64,000 nt of DNA, taken from the NCBI RefSeq assembly GCF_025263565.1, contig NZ_CP079865.1, positions 3,162,001 to 3,226,000 on the forward strand. The letters run 5' to 3'. The DNA comes from Mycobacterium sp. SMC-8 (GTDB lineage Bacteria; Actinomycetota; Actinomycetes; Mycobacteriales; Mycobacteriaceae). Under the pieces are notes generated by a model. It saw only the letters and a program-made list of their open reading frames with translations, had not been told where the DNA came from and made no database searches. How positions within the stretch are numbered: the first letter of the stretch is position 1; every line of letters starts with the position of its first letter. This document shows, in pieces, positions 27,136 to 38,021 of the stretch. Both the position numbers and the translations under genes were made by a program.

Positions 27136-27789
27136 TTGCTCGTTCAATCGCGTGTCCAGACCGTATCGCTGCAAACACTGGATCAGCTGCTCGCCTGCGT
27201 CAGGTCGGCGAATCAGCGCTTCGATCAGGGCCGGCACACCGAGGTGAAACCGTTGGCCGGTCACCTGCGGGCGCTGCTGTATCGCACCGACGGATCGGAC
27301 GCGCTCTACGGATTGCGTGACACGCTGACCTGGGTGGACACCGCCGGTGTGCCTAACCAGAAGACGACCTGCGCGCTCGCCGGGCTCACCCTGATGCGGA
27401 TCCGCAGCCGCCACCACGGCGCCGAGGAGTACGTCCCGAAGCTCGCGATGTACCCGCCGGCGCCGATCCGCACCCGCAGCGGTGACCAGATCTTCAGCGG
27501 TTCCCGTATTCCGTTCGAGCACTGGTGGACCAATCCCGTCATCCAGGACGCCGCCGGCGCGCAGTACTCGCGCAAGCAGCTCGTGCTCGCGATGGCCCCG
27601 ACGGAAGACCGGGAAGCCCGGGCCGCGCGGCGCGCGCTGTCCCGCAGCGCGACGCTGGGCTGGGTGGTCGGTGGGACGACCTCGGCCCGGCTCTGCACCA
27701 GCCCGGTCGTCGCCAGCGTTCGCCAGATCGGCTACGAGGTGTTGCAGTCCGTCGCCGAGCAGCGCGACGTGCTCGAAGCGGTCGACTGA
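27136..27789 (+). CDS. Hypothetical protein between tmk and mtrA
   Basis: I do not recognise this 217-residue protein. It has no signal peptide or membrane segment. Noticeable stretches are RSANQRFDQGRHTEVKPLAGHLRALLY (about 29-55), YGLRDTLTWVDTAGVPNQKT, and a basic EDREARAARRALSRSATLGWVVGG near 165. The TTG at 27136 follows CAGGGGGAAT and is the best start I can see. It is an extra gene relative to the tmk-mtrA order of M. tuberculosis, so possibly gained. Confidence 0.65.
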   Translation: MLVQSRVQTVSLQTLDQLLACVRSANQRFDQGRHTEVKPLAGHLRALLYRTDGSDALYGLRDTLTWVDTAGVPNQKTTCALAGLTLMRIRSRHHGAEEYVPKLAMYPPAPIRTRSGDQIFSGSRIPFEHWWTNPVIQDAAGAQYSRKQLVLAMAPTEDREARAARRALSRSATLGWVVGGTTSARLCTSPVVASVRQIGYEVLQSVAEQRDVLEAVD

Positions 27790-27866
27790 GGCTCACGCCG
27801 CGAACCGCGCTCAACTCGCAAAACACCCCGCGTGGTAGCGGCGCTTTATCGCCATCTGGTGACACC

Positions 27867-28553
27867 ATGGACACCATGAGGCAAAGGATCCTGGTAGTCG
27901 ACGACGACCCTTCGCTCGCCGAGATGCTCACCATCGTGCTGCGGGGGGAGGGATTCGACACCGCCGTCATCGGCGACGGCACCCAGGCGCTGACCGCGGT
28001 GCGCGAACTGCGTCCCGATCTGGTGCTGCTGGATCTCATGCTGCCCGGCATGAACGGCATCGACGTGTGCCGTGTGCTGCGCGCGGATTCCGGCGTGCCG
28101 ATCGTCATGCTGACCGCCAAGACCGACACCGTCGACGTGGTGCTCGGCCTGGAGTCCGGCGCCGACGACTATGTGATGAAGCCGTTCAAGCCCAAGGAGC
28201 TGGTGGCCCGCGTGCGCGCGCGGCTGCGCCGCAACGAGGACGAGCCGGCCGAGATGCTCTCGATCGCCGACATCGACATCGACGTGCCCGCCCACAAGGT
28301 GACCCGGCAGGGCGAACAGATCTCACTGACGCCGCTGGAGTTCGACCTGCTGGTGGCGCTGGCACGGAAACCACGCCAGGTGTTTACTCGTGATGTGCTG
28401 CTCGAACAGGTGTGGGGTTACCGCCACCCCGCCGACACCCGTTTGGTGAACGTGCATGTCCAGCGGCTGCGGGCCAAGGTCGAGAAAGACCCGGAGAACC
28501 CGCAGGTGGTGCTGACCGTTCGAGGAGTGGGATACAAGGCCGGACCTCCGTGA
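27867..28553 (+). CDS. mtrA: Two-component response regulator MtrA
   Basis: Essential OmpR-type regulator that controls cell-cycle, septation and wall genes such as dnaA and ripA. The 228-residue protein has a receiver domain (about 7-118) with acidic pocket DDD at 12-14, phospho-acceptor D56, and K-containing [14 protein letters not shown] near 105, followed by a winged-helix DNA-binding domain (about 133-228) with VRGVGYK near the end. ATG at 27867 gives the exact M. tuberculosis length; a second ATG is 9 nt later. Its stop overlaps the mini-ORF start (GTGA). Confidence 0.97.
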   Translation: MDTMRQRILVVDDDPSLAEMLTIVLRGEGFDTAVIGDGTQALTAVRELRPDLVLLDLMLPGMNGIDVCRVLRADSGVPIVMLTAKTDTVDVVLGLESGADDYVMKPFKPKELVARVRARLRRNEDEPAEMLSIADIDIDVPAHKVTRQGEQISLTPLEFDLLVALARKPRQVFTRDVLLEQVWGYRHPADTRLVNVHVQRLRAKVEKDPENPQVVLTVRGVGYKAGPP

Positions 28554-28663
28554 TCAGACGGCCCGCCGTCGGCGTGATCAGACGGCCCGCCGTCGGCGTG
28601 ATCAGACGGCCCGCCGTCGGCGTGATCAGACGGCCCGCCGTCGGCGTGATCAGACGGCCCGCC
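28550..28663 (+). repeat. 24-nt tandem repeat between mtrA and mtrB
   Basis: Four exact copies of a 24-nt unit starting GTGATCAGACGG lie at 28550, 28574, 28598 and 28622, and a fifth diverges after 18 nt (28646-28663). Each unit contains GACGG-CCCG-CCGTC, a small hairpin, and the first one starts inside the mtrA stop codon. No comparable repeat stands before mtrB in M. tuberculosis as far as I recall; copy number probably varies between strains. Confidence 0.95.
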
Positions 28664-28678
28664 CGGCGGTCGCCGTGA
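28550..28678 (+). CDS. Possible 42-residue linker ORF between mtrA and mtrB
   Basis: The repeats encode a small ORF in the register that starts with GTG 28550 (overlapping the mtrA TGA) and reads VIRRPAVG four times, then [10 protein letters not shown], stopping at TGA 28676-28678. That TGA overlaps the GTG start of mtrB at 28675. Both ends are therefore 4-nt stop/start overlaps, so ribosomes could pass from mtrA through this ORF into mtrB. Whether the peptide itself matters is unknown; it may only couple translation. Confidence 0.4.
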   Translation: MIRRPAVGVIRRPAVGVIRRPAVGVIRRPAVGVIRRPARRSP

Positions 28679-30318
28679 TCTTCGGGTCCCGGCGGCGCAT
28701 CCACCGTCGGTCGGCCCCGCTGATCCGCGGACTGGGTGTGCTGGGCCGCGCGCTGAGCACGGTGTGGCGGCGGTCTCTGCAACTTCGCGTGGTCACGCTG
28801 ACCCTCGGATTGTCGCTGGCCGTCATCCTGGTCCTCGGCTTCGTCCTGACCAGCCAGATCACCGACCGCATCCTCGAAGTCAAGGTCGGCGCCGCCACCG
28901 AGGAGATCGAACGCGCCCGCACCACCGTCAGCGGCATCGTCGGTGGTGAGGAGACCCGGTCGTTGGACAGCAGCCTGCAGTTGGCGCGCAACACGCTGAT
29001 CGACCGCAAGGCCGACGCGGGCGCCGGCCTTGCCGGGACGTTCGACGCGGTGCTCGTCGTGCCCGGCGACGGTCCCCGCGCAGCCACCGCCGCCGGCCCG
29101 GTCAACCAGATCCCCGACACCCTGCGCGACTTCGTCAAAGCCGGACAGGTCAGCTACCAGTACGCCACCGTGCACATCGACGGCTTCTCCGGGCCCGCAT
29201 TGATCATCGGCAGCCCGACCTCGTCACCGGTGACCAACCTCGAGCTGTACCTGATCTTCCCGCTCAACAACGAGGACTCCACGATCGCTCTGGTGCGCGG
29301 CACCATGGCCACCGGCGGCATCGTGCTGCTCGGTCTGCTCGCCGCGATCGCCCTGCTGGTCGCCCGCCAGATCGTGCTGCCGGTGCGGTCGGCGTCGCGG
29401 ATCGCCGAACGCTTCGCCGAGGGACATCTGACCGAACGCATGCCGGTGCGCGGCGAGGACGACATGGCCCGGCTGGCGGTGTCGTTCAACGACATGGCCG
29501 AGAGCCTGCACCGCCAGATCACCCAGCTCGAAGAGTTCGGGAACCTGCAGCGCCGCTTCACCTCCGACGTCAGCCACGAGCTGCGGACACCGCTGACCAC
29601 CGTGCGCATGGCCGCCGACTTGATCCACGACCACGCCGAAGACCTCGACCCGGCCCTGCGCCGCTCCACCGAGCTGATGGTCAACGAGCTGGATCGGTTC
29701 GAGTCTCTGCTCAACGACCTGCTGGAGATCTCGCGCCACGACGCCGGCGTCGCCGAACTGGCCGTCGAGGCCGTCGACCTGCGCTCCATCGTGCAGAACG
29801 CCCTGGACAACGTCGGGCACCTGGCCGAGCATGCCGACGTCGAGATGAACGTCGACCTTCCCACCGACGAGGTGATCGCCGAAGTCGACCCGCGCCGGGT
29901 CGAGCGGATCCTGCGCAACCTGATCGCCAACGCCATCGACCATGCCGAGCACAAACCCGTCCAGATCCGGATGGCCGCCGACGTGGACACGGTCGCGGTC
30001 ACCGTCCGTGACTTCGGCGTCGGGCTGCGCCCCGGTGAGGAGAAGCTGGTGTTCAGCAGGTTCTGGCGCGCCGACCCGTCCCGCGTGCGCCGCTCCGGCG
30101 GCACCGGCCTGGGGCTGGCCATCAGCATCGAGGACGCCCGGCTACACCAGGGCAGGCTGGAAGCCTGGGGTGAACTGGGCAAGGGCGCTTGCTTCCGACT
30201 GACGCTGCCGCTGGTGCGCGGCCACAAGGTGACCAGCAGCCCGCTGCCGGTCAAGCCGATCGAAGTGTCCGGCGGATCCAGCCGCCGGGTGCGCGAGACG
30301 GCAGGGGAGAGCGTGTGA
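28675..30318 (+). CDS. mtrB: Two-component sensor histidine kinase MtrB
   Basis: Membrane kinase that phosphorylates MtrA. The 547-residue protein starts [13 protein letters not shown] like M. tuberculosis MtrB. It has TM1 (about 40-60), an extracytoplasmic sensor domain (about 61-207), TM2 (about 208-232), HAMP (about 233-285), HisKA with phospho-acceptor H301 in [12 protein letters not shown], and an HATPase domain with [17 protein letters not shown] near 411 and GTGLGLAIS near 475. GTG at 28675 overlaps the mini-ORF stop. It ends in a 4-nt overlap with lpqB. Confidence 0.96.
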   Translation: MIFGSRRRIHRRSAPLIRGLGVLGRALSTVWRRSLQLRVVTLTLGLSLAVILVLGFVLTSQITDRILEVKVGAATEEIERARTTVSGIVGGEETRSLDSSLQLARNTLIDRKADAGAGLAGTFDAVLVVPGDGPRAATAAGPVNQIPDTLRDFVKAGQVSYQYATVHIDGFSGPALIIGSPTSSPVTNLELYLIFPLNNEDSTIALVRGTMATGGIVLLGLLAAIALLVARQIVLPVRSASRIAERFAEGHLTERMPVRGEDDMARLAVSFNDMAESLHRQITQLEEFGNLQRRFTSDVSHELRTPLTTVRMAADLIHDHAEDLDPALRRSTELMVNELDRFESLLNDLLEISRHDAGVAELAVEAVDLRSIVQNALDNVGHLAEHADVEMNVDLPTDEVIAEVDPRRVERILRNLIANAIDHAEHKPVQIRMAADVDTVAVTVRDFGVGLRPGEEKLVFSRFWRADPSRVRRSGGTGLGLAISIEDARLHQGRLEAWGELGKGACFRLTLPLVRGHKVTSSPLPVKPIEVSGGSSRRVRETAGESV

Positions 30319-32072
30319 GACGCGTTGCCGCGCTGTGGCTTTGCGCGTTCATGGTGATGTTGACCGGCTGTGCCGGGGTGCCGAGCTCGTCGTCGCCGCA
30401 GGCAATCGGGACCGTCGACCGGCCGGCGCCGCCCAGCCTGCCTAAACCCACCCCCGGCATGGACCCGGACGTGCTGCTGCGCGAATTCCTCAAGGCCACC
30501 GCCGATCCCGCCAACCGGCACCTGGCCGCCCGGCAGTTCCTCACCGAATCGGCGTCGGCCACTTGGGACGACGCCGGCAGCGCGCTGCTGATCGACAACG
30601 TCGTGTTCGTCGAAACTCGCTCGCCGGACCGGGTCCAGGTCACGATGCGCGCCGACATCCTCGGCTCGCTGTCGGACATGGGTGTCTTCGAGACCGGCGC
30701 CGGCGCGCTGCCCGATCCGGGCCCGATCGAACTGGTCAAGACCTCGGGCGGGTGGCGAATCGACCGGCTGCCCAACGGAGTGTTCCTGGACTGGCAGCAG
30801 TTCCAGGCCACCTACAAGCGGCACACGCTGTACTTCGCCGACCCCACCGGCAAGACCGTCGTGCCCGACCCTCGCTATGTCGCGGTGTCCGAACCCGACC
30901 AGCTGGCCACCGAATTGGTGAGCAAGCTCGTCACCGGCCCGCGCCCCGAGATGGACAAGACGGTGCGCAACCTGCTCGGCCCGCCGATGCGGTTGCGCGG
31001 GCCGGTGACCCGCGCCGACGGTGGCAAGACCGGCATCGGCCGAGGCTACGGCGGGGCCCGCATCGATCTGGAGAATCTGTCGACGACGGACCCGCACAGC
31101 AGGCAACTGCTTGCCGCGCAACTGATCTGGACGCTGGCCCGGTCGGGCATCAACGGCCCGTACGTGATCAACGCCGACGGTGCCGCCCTCGACGACCGCT
31201 TCGCCGAAGGCTGGGACACCGCCGACGTCGCGGCGACCGACCCCGGCGCCGCCGACGGCGCGGCGGCAGGCCTGCACGGGCTCGTCGGAGGGTCGCTGGT
31301 GCGGATCGACGGTCAGCGTGCTCCGCGCGTCCCCGGACCGTTCGGACAGATGCCGGGGCAGACGGCCGCGGCGCTGTCGCGCTCCGGCCAAGAGGTCGCC
31401 TCCATCGTCACGCTGCGCCCCGGCGCACCTGACATGGCGTCGTCGCTGTGGGTGGGGCCGCTGGGCGGCAACGCCACCCAGGCCATGGACGGCCGCAGCC
31501 TGAGCCGGCCCAGCTGGTCGCTCGACGACGCGGTCTGGGTCGTCGTGGACGGCAACAACGTCGTCCGCGTCATCCAGGACGCCTCCGGACAGCCCGCCCG
31601 GATCCCGGTCGACGTCAGCGCTGTCGTCACCCGGTTCCCGGGCGCCATCGCCGAACTGCAGCTCTCCCGCGACGGCACCCGCGCGGCCATGGTGATCGAG
31701 GGCAAGATCGTCCTGGCCGGGGTCGAGCAGACCGCCGGCGGGAACTACGCGCTGACCTACCCACGACGGCTCGGCTACGGGCTGGGGGAGACCGCGGTGT
31801 CGCTGTCCTGGCGCACCGGTGACGACATCGTCGTCACCCGCACCGTCCCGCAGAACCCGGTGTCCTACGTCAACCTCGACGGGGTCAACTCCGACGGTCC
31901 GAGCCGCAACCTGCTGATGCCGGTCCGCACGGTCGCCGCCGGCCCGTCGGCGGTGTATGTCGCCGACGGGCGCGGCGTGCTGCTGCTGTCGGGCTCGGCC
32001 GCCGAGGACCCGGCATGGAACGAGGTGCGGCCGCTGATGTCAGCGGGTGCGGTGCCGGTGCTGCCGGGCTGA
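30315..32072 (+). CDS. lpqB: Lipoprotein LpqB, MtrAB accessory factor
   Basis: Outer-face lipoprotein that modulates MtrB and cell-wall homeostasis. The 585-residue protein begins [21 protein letters not shown] with lipobox LTGC (cysteine about 19), then a GerMN-like domain (about 190-300) and a beta-propeller-like C-terminal half with [22 protein letters not shown] near 408. GTG at 30315 lies inside the mtrB stop. The mtrA-mtrB-lpqB order is conserved in actinobacteria. Confidence 0.94.
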   Translation: MRRVAALWLCAFMVMLTGCAGVPSSSSPQAIGTVDRPAPPSLPKPTPGMDPDVLLREFLKATADPANRHLAARQFLTESASATWDDAGSALLIDNVVFVETRSPDRVQVTMRADILGSLSDMGVFETGAGALPDPGPIELVKTSGGWRIDRLPNGVFLDWQQFQATYKRHTLYFADPTGKTVVPDPRYVAVSEPDQLATELVSKLVTGPRPEMDKTVRNLLGPPMRLRGPVTRADGGKTGIGRGYGGARIDLENLSTTDPHSRQLLAAQLIWTLARSGINGPYVINADGAALDDRFAEGWDTADVAATDPGAADGAAAGLHGLVGGSLVRIDGQRAPRVPGPFGQMPGQTAAALSRSGQEVASIVTLRPGAPDMASSLWVGPLGGNATQAMDGRSLSRPSWSLDDAVWVVVDGNNVVRVIQDASGQPARIPVDVSAVVTRFPGAIAELQLSRDGTRAAMVIEGKIVLAGVEQTAGGNYALTYPRRLGYGLGETAVSLSWRTGDDIVVTRTVPQNPVSYVNLDGVNSDGPSRNLLMPVRTVAAGPSAVYVADGRGVLLLSGSAAEDPAWNEVRPLMSAGAVPVLPG

Positions 32073-32129
32073 CACTGAACGTGCTGCCGGAACAGCCCTC
32101 CGGCGGCCAGCTCTACGGAGAGGTTCGGT

Positions 32130-32567
32130 ATGGCGATGGAAGTTCCGCGCAAGACAGTGCTCGCCGGTGCGGGGATCGGCTTGGCGGCGGCTGCAGTGGC
32201 CGCGTGTTCGGGTGGATCGAAATCGGAATCGGGATCGGGACCGGAGTCGGTATCGGAGACGGCTCCGGCGTCGGGGGCGTCGCCGGCGGGCAAGCCCCTG
32301 ACCTCGACCGCCGATGTGCCTGTGGGCGCCGGCGTGATCGTCGGTGAGATCGTGGTGACCCAGCCGGCCGCCGGCGAGTACAAGGCGTTCTCGGCGGTGT
32401 GCACCCACAACGGATGCCTGGTCGACGAGGTGGCTGAGGGGACGATCAACTGCCCCTGCCACGGCAGCAGGTTCGGTCTGGACGGCGAGGTGGTCAACGG
32501 TCCGGCCGAGAAGCCGCTGCAGCCAGTCGCCCTGCGGGTGCCGGGAGACTCGATCATCGCTGAGTAG
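32130..32567 (+). CDS. Rieske [2Fe-2S] lipoprotein
   Basis: The 145-residue product has a signal with lipobox-like AVAACSGG (cysteine about 26), a Ser/Gly/Glu linker, and a Rieske fold (about 55-140) with cluster ligands in CTHNGC near 90 and CPCHGSRF near 107 (two Cys, two His). It probably carries electrons at the outer face of the membrane; the partner is unknown. ATG at 32130; a second ATG is 6 nt later. It lies 57 nt after lpqB and is not part of the M. tuberculosis locus as I recall it. Confidence 0.88.
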   Translation: MAMEVPRKTVLAGAGIGLAAAAVAACSGGSKSESGSGPESVSETAPASGASPAGKPLTSTADVPVGAGVIVGEIVVTQPAAGEYKAFSAVCTHNGCLVDEVAEGTINCPCHGSRFGLDGEVVNGPAEKPLQPVALRVPGDSIIAE

Positions 32568-32689
32568 CAAGGCATGCCCGGTCGCGAGTGAGAAGTGGTG
32601 GTTGTGAAAGCTGCCTTGTTCGCAGCCAGGAATGCTATTCCGCGACAAACGGGGCCGGAGTTGTCGGACGTCGGGCCGACACTGGGCCC

Positions 32690-33319
32690 GTGCTCGATCT
32701 GGTGCTTCCGCTCCAGTGCGGCGGATGCGACACCGATGGCACCGCGTGGTGCCGAAACTGCGCCGACGACCTCGCGGTCCGGTCCGACGAACCGCACCTG
32801 GTCACCCCGCGGATCGACCCCGGCGTGCCGGTGCTGTCGCTGGGCCGCTACGCCGGCCCGCGGCGAAAGGCCATCGTCGCGCTCAAGGAGCGCGGCCGCG
32901 CCGACCTGCGGCACCCGCTCGCCGCGGCACTGTCCGACGCGCTCGCGCATTTGCTGGTTTGGGGGCTGCTCGACGTGCCGCTGACCCTGGTGCCGGCGCC
33001 CACGCGCCGCACGGCGGCCCGGCGCCGCGGCGGTGACCCCGTGACCTGCATCGCCCGCGACGCCGCGGCGGGCCTGCCCGGGGTGACGGTCGCTCCGGTC
33101 CTGCGCTTCAGGGCGTTCACCCGCGACTCCGTCGGGCTGTCGCCGGCGGCGCGGCAGCGCAACGTCGCCGGGCGGGTGCGTGTGCGCGGGCCCGTCGCCG
33201 ACCCCGTGGTGGTGGTCGACGACGTGATCACCACGGGCGCCACCGCCGCCGAATCGGTCCGCGTCCTGCAAACCATCGGGGCCGACGTCGTTGCTGTGCT
33301 CGCGCTGGCGAACGCGTGA
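32690..33319 (+). CDS. ComF-family phosphoribosyltransferase-like protein (Rv3242c-like)
   Basis: ComF proteins join a zinc ribbon to a PRTase fold and are needed for DNA uptake in some bacteria; the role in mycobacteria is unknown. The 209-residue protein has CGGC and CRNC (about 9-26) as the zinc ribbon and VVVVDDVITTGAT near 175, the PRPP-binding loop. GTG at 32690 starts right before the zinc ribbon; the frame extends upstream to 32588 without family similarity. Length is typical. Confidence 0.87.
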   Translation: MLDLVLPLQCGGCDTDGTAWCRNCADDLAVRSDEPHLVTPRIDPGVPVLSLGRYAGPRRKAIVALKERGRADLRHPLAAALSDALAHLLVWGLLDVPLTLVPAPTRRTAARRRGGDPVTCIARDAAAGLPGVTVAPVLRFRAFTRDSVGLSPAARQRNVAGRVRVRGPVADPVVVVDDVITTGATAAESVRVLQTIGADVVAVLALANA

Positions 33320-33384
33320 CCTCCCGCGCCTGATTACCCGAGGATCAATCCGGCGTGAAGAACTGAGAACAGAAGGACGATTTA

Positions 33385-33492
33385 GTGGCACGTCCGGTGA
33401 ACAGCGACTACCGTCGGCACCAACCATCCGTGAACATTTCACGGCGGCGCTCAGTAGCGAGACGCCGGTATCGCGCCAGCGGTAGGAGGTGA
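33385..33492 (+). CDS. Possible 35-residue basic leader ORF upstream of hpf
   Basis: GTG at 33385 has AGAAGGA 7 nt upstream, an excellent ribosome binding site. The ORF reads VARPVNSDYRRHQPSVNISR followed by more arginine-rich residues and stops with TGA at 33490-33492. It lies in the 280-nt gap between comF and hpf, which otherwise shows no gene. It could be a small protein or a regulatory leader peptide for hpf; no homologue is known to me. Confidence 0.35.
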   Translation: MARPVNSDYRRHQPSVNISRRRSVARRRYRASGRR

Positions 33493-33599
33493 GTAGTCGA
33501 CACCTTGCACCGGCGAGTGGCGAGACCAGAAAGCCCCGTCGGTGCCACGTCTGTTCAGTTGGGCACGCACGGGGCGTGCGATCGCGAGAGGAAATCGAG

Positions 33600-34316
33600 T
33601 TGCCAAGTATGTCAAGAATTTCCGTGGACGCCGACAGCACGATTTTGATGGACCCCGACGACGCGGCGGGGTCGTCTGACGCGACTCCGAACGCCGAGGT
33701 GGTGGTGACTGGGCGCAACGTCGAAGTGCCCGATCATTTCCGCGCCTATGTCGCCGAAAAACTGGCCCGTCTTGAGAGATTCGACCGCACCATTTACCTC
33801 TTCGGAGTCGAGCTTTATCACGAGAAGAACCGCCGGCAGCGCAAGAACTGTCAGCACGTTGAGATCACCGCGCGGGGGCGCGGCCCGGTGGTGCGCGGTG
33901 AAGCGTGCGCAGACAGCTTCTACGCCGCCCTGGAAGCGGCGGTGAGCAAACTTGAGAGCAGGCTGCGCAAGAGCAAGGACCGTCGCAAGATCCACTACGG
34001 GGACAAAACCCCGCGGTCGCTGCACGAGGCCTGTTCACCTGACCACCTCGAGCAGGTGTTCGCGCCGCCCACCCAAGATGGCGCGACCCCCGATGCCGGA
34101 CTCGCCGACACCGCCGACGACCACGAACCCGGGCGGATCGTGCGTGTCAAGGAACATCCGGCCACCCCGATGACCGTCGACGACGCGCTCTACGAGATGG
34201 AACTCGTGGGCCACGACTTCTTCCTCTTCCATGACAAGGAGAGCGACCGGCCCTGCGTGGTCTACCGGCGCCACGCGTTCGACTACGGCTTGATCAAGCT
34301 CGCCGTACCCTCCTGA
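33600..34316 (+). CDS. hpf: Long-form ribosome hibernation promoting factor
   Basis: Stabilises inactive ribosomes in starvation or hypoxia. The N-terminal S30AE domain (about 38-140) begins VVVTGRNVEVPDHFRAYVAEKL and includes VELYHEKNRRQRKNCQHVEIT. The C-terminal domain (about 180-238) has IVRVKEHPATPMTVDDALYEMELVGHDFFLFHD, the dimerisation module of long HPF. Two starts are possible: TTG 33600 with AGAGGA 8 nt upstream (chosen) and ATG 33609. A CACGC/GCGTG hairpin just upstream could regulate translation. Rv3241c-like. Confidence 0.88.
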   Translation: MPSMSRISVDADSTILMDPDDAAGSSDATPNAEVVVTGRNVEVPDHFRAYVAEKLARLERFDRTIYLFGVELYHEKNRRQRKNCQHVEITARGRGPVVRGEACADSFYAALEAAVSKLESRLRKSKDRRKIHYGDKTPRSLHEACSPDHLEQVFAPPTQDGATPDAGLADTADDHEPGRIVRVKEHPATPMTVDDALYEMELVGHDFFLFHDKESDRPCVVYRRHAFDYGLIKLAVPS

Positions 34317-34322
34317 GCAACC

Positions 34323-34366
34323 GGAATCCCCCGGGGCCCGATGTGTCGGATCCCGGGGGATTTCCG
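34323..34366 (+). terminator. Terminator after hpf
   Basis: An 11-bp perfect stem, AATCCCCCGGG at 34325-34335 with CCCGGGGGATT at 34352-34362, lies 8 nt after the hpf stop. The loop is 16 nt and no T tract follows, as is usual in mycobacteria. It separates the hpf unit from secA1; the remaining 34363-34509 holds the secA1 promoter region. Confidence 0.75.
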
Positions 34367-34509
34367 TGTGCGCCCCACCGCGGCTGTGAGGCGGCCACGA
34401 GGATCCGGCACGTCGCGGCGGAGACGCGCGACCAGCATTTTCGGCGCGTCACCTACGATGGTGTCCGTCTATTCGCGTAACGCATCCGGCGAGGAAAAAG
34501 GTATTCAGC

Positions 34510-37314
<2,805 letters not shown>

Positions 37315-37315
37315 C

Positions 37316-37840
37316 TCATCCGATCTGCAGCGCCACCAGGCGCCAGCTGTTGTCGTGGCGGATGATCCGTCCCGCGACGGCGTGTACGCGGCCGCTGCGG
37401 GTGAACGACGCGAACACCTCCGCGGCGGTGACCTCCCCGTCGCTGCCGACGGAGCGGACCCGCACCCGTCGCAGCGTCGCGCTGCCCGTCCGCGGCGCCG
37501 CGGCGCGGGCGATGACGCAGTCGACGAGCACCGGCGGCATCAGCGGACGCAGCTGCGCCACGGGCCGGCGCCGGTCGATGACCTCGATGACCCGGCGCAA
37601 CGCGGTCTCGGCGAACAGCACGGCCGACCGCGGCGGCGGCGGCTCGTGGGAAAGTGGCGGCGGACGGCGGGTGCGCACCGGTCGTTGCGGCGCCCGGTGC
37701 AGGGCTGCCCCGGACGGGACCGGGCACGGCGGCGCCGGGCGGGCCAACGGCCGTGGGCGGGGTTCGTAATCGACGACCGGCGAGGTTCTCCACGCCGACG
37801 GCGGCTGCGCGAGTTCGGACAGGTTGCGGGGTGCGGACAT
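37316..37840 (-). CDS. Rv3235-family protein
   Basis: The 174-residue protein has an N-terminal Pro/Arg-rich half (YEPRPRPLARPAPPCPVPSG) and a conserved C-terminal half resembling a small NTF2-like domain: VFASFTRSGRVHAVAGRIIR, then WRLVALQIG at the end. It belongs to the Rv3235 family of unknown function. ATG at 37840 has GGAGAG upstream; upstream frame extension to 38125 overlaps the divergent gene. The stop lies 1 nt past the secA1 stop, so the two genes are convergent and end to end. Confidence 0.78.
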   Translation of the reverse strand: MSAPRNLSELAQPPSAWRTSPVVDYEPRPRPLARPAPPCPVPSGAALHRAPQRPVRTRRPPPLSHEPPPPRSAVLFAETALRRVIEVIDRRRPVAQLRPLMPPVLVDCVIARAAAPRTGSATLRRVRVRSVGSDGEVTAAEVFASFTRSGRVHAVAGRIIRHDNSWRLVALQIG

Positions 37841-38021
37841 GCGGGCTCTCCAGTGATCGCGGTGGTCGATCTGCCGGAGAGTTGCAGACCGCTCCATGTT
37901 CGCACGGCTGCCGGACCCCATCGAGCACCTGATGTGCACATGTGGTGGGCTGCCCGGGGGAATGCCGATACCGTGGCAGGGTCCGTACAGCGACGAGGCG
38001 AATGGGGAGGCAGCGCCGCAC

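Noticed and set aside
28550..28663. CRISPR-like direct repeats
   Set aside because: The 24-nt units are directly adjacent with no spacers and no cas genes are nearby; this is a tandem repeat.
33489..33599. Longer hpf starting at GTG 33489
   Set aside because: AGGAGG abuts this GTG with no spacing, and the extra 37 residues have no similarity to HPF proteins.
31865..33718. 617-codon open frame on the minus strand
   Set aside because: It spans the antisense of lpqB, the Rieske gene, comF and the hpf leader; no domain is recognisable.
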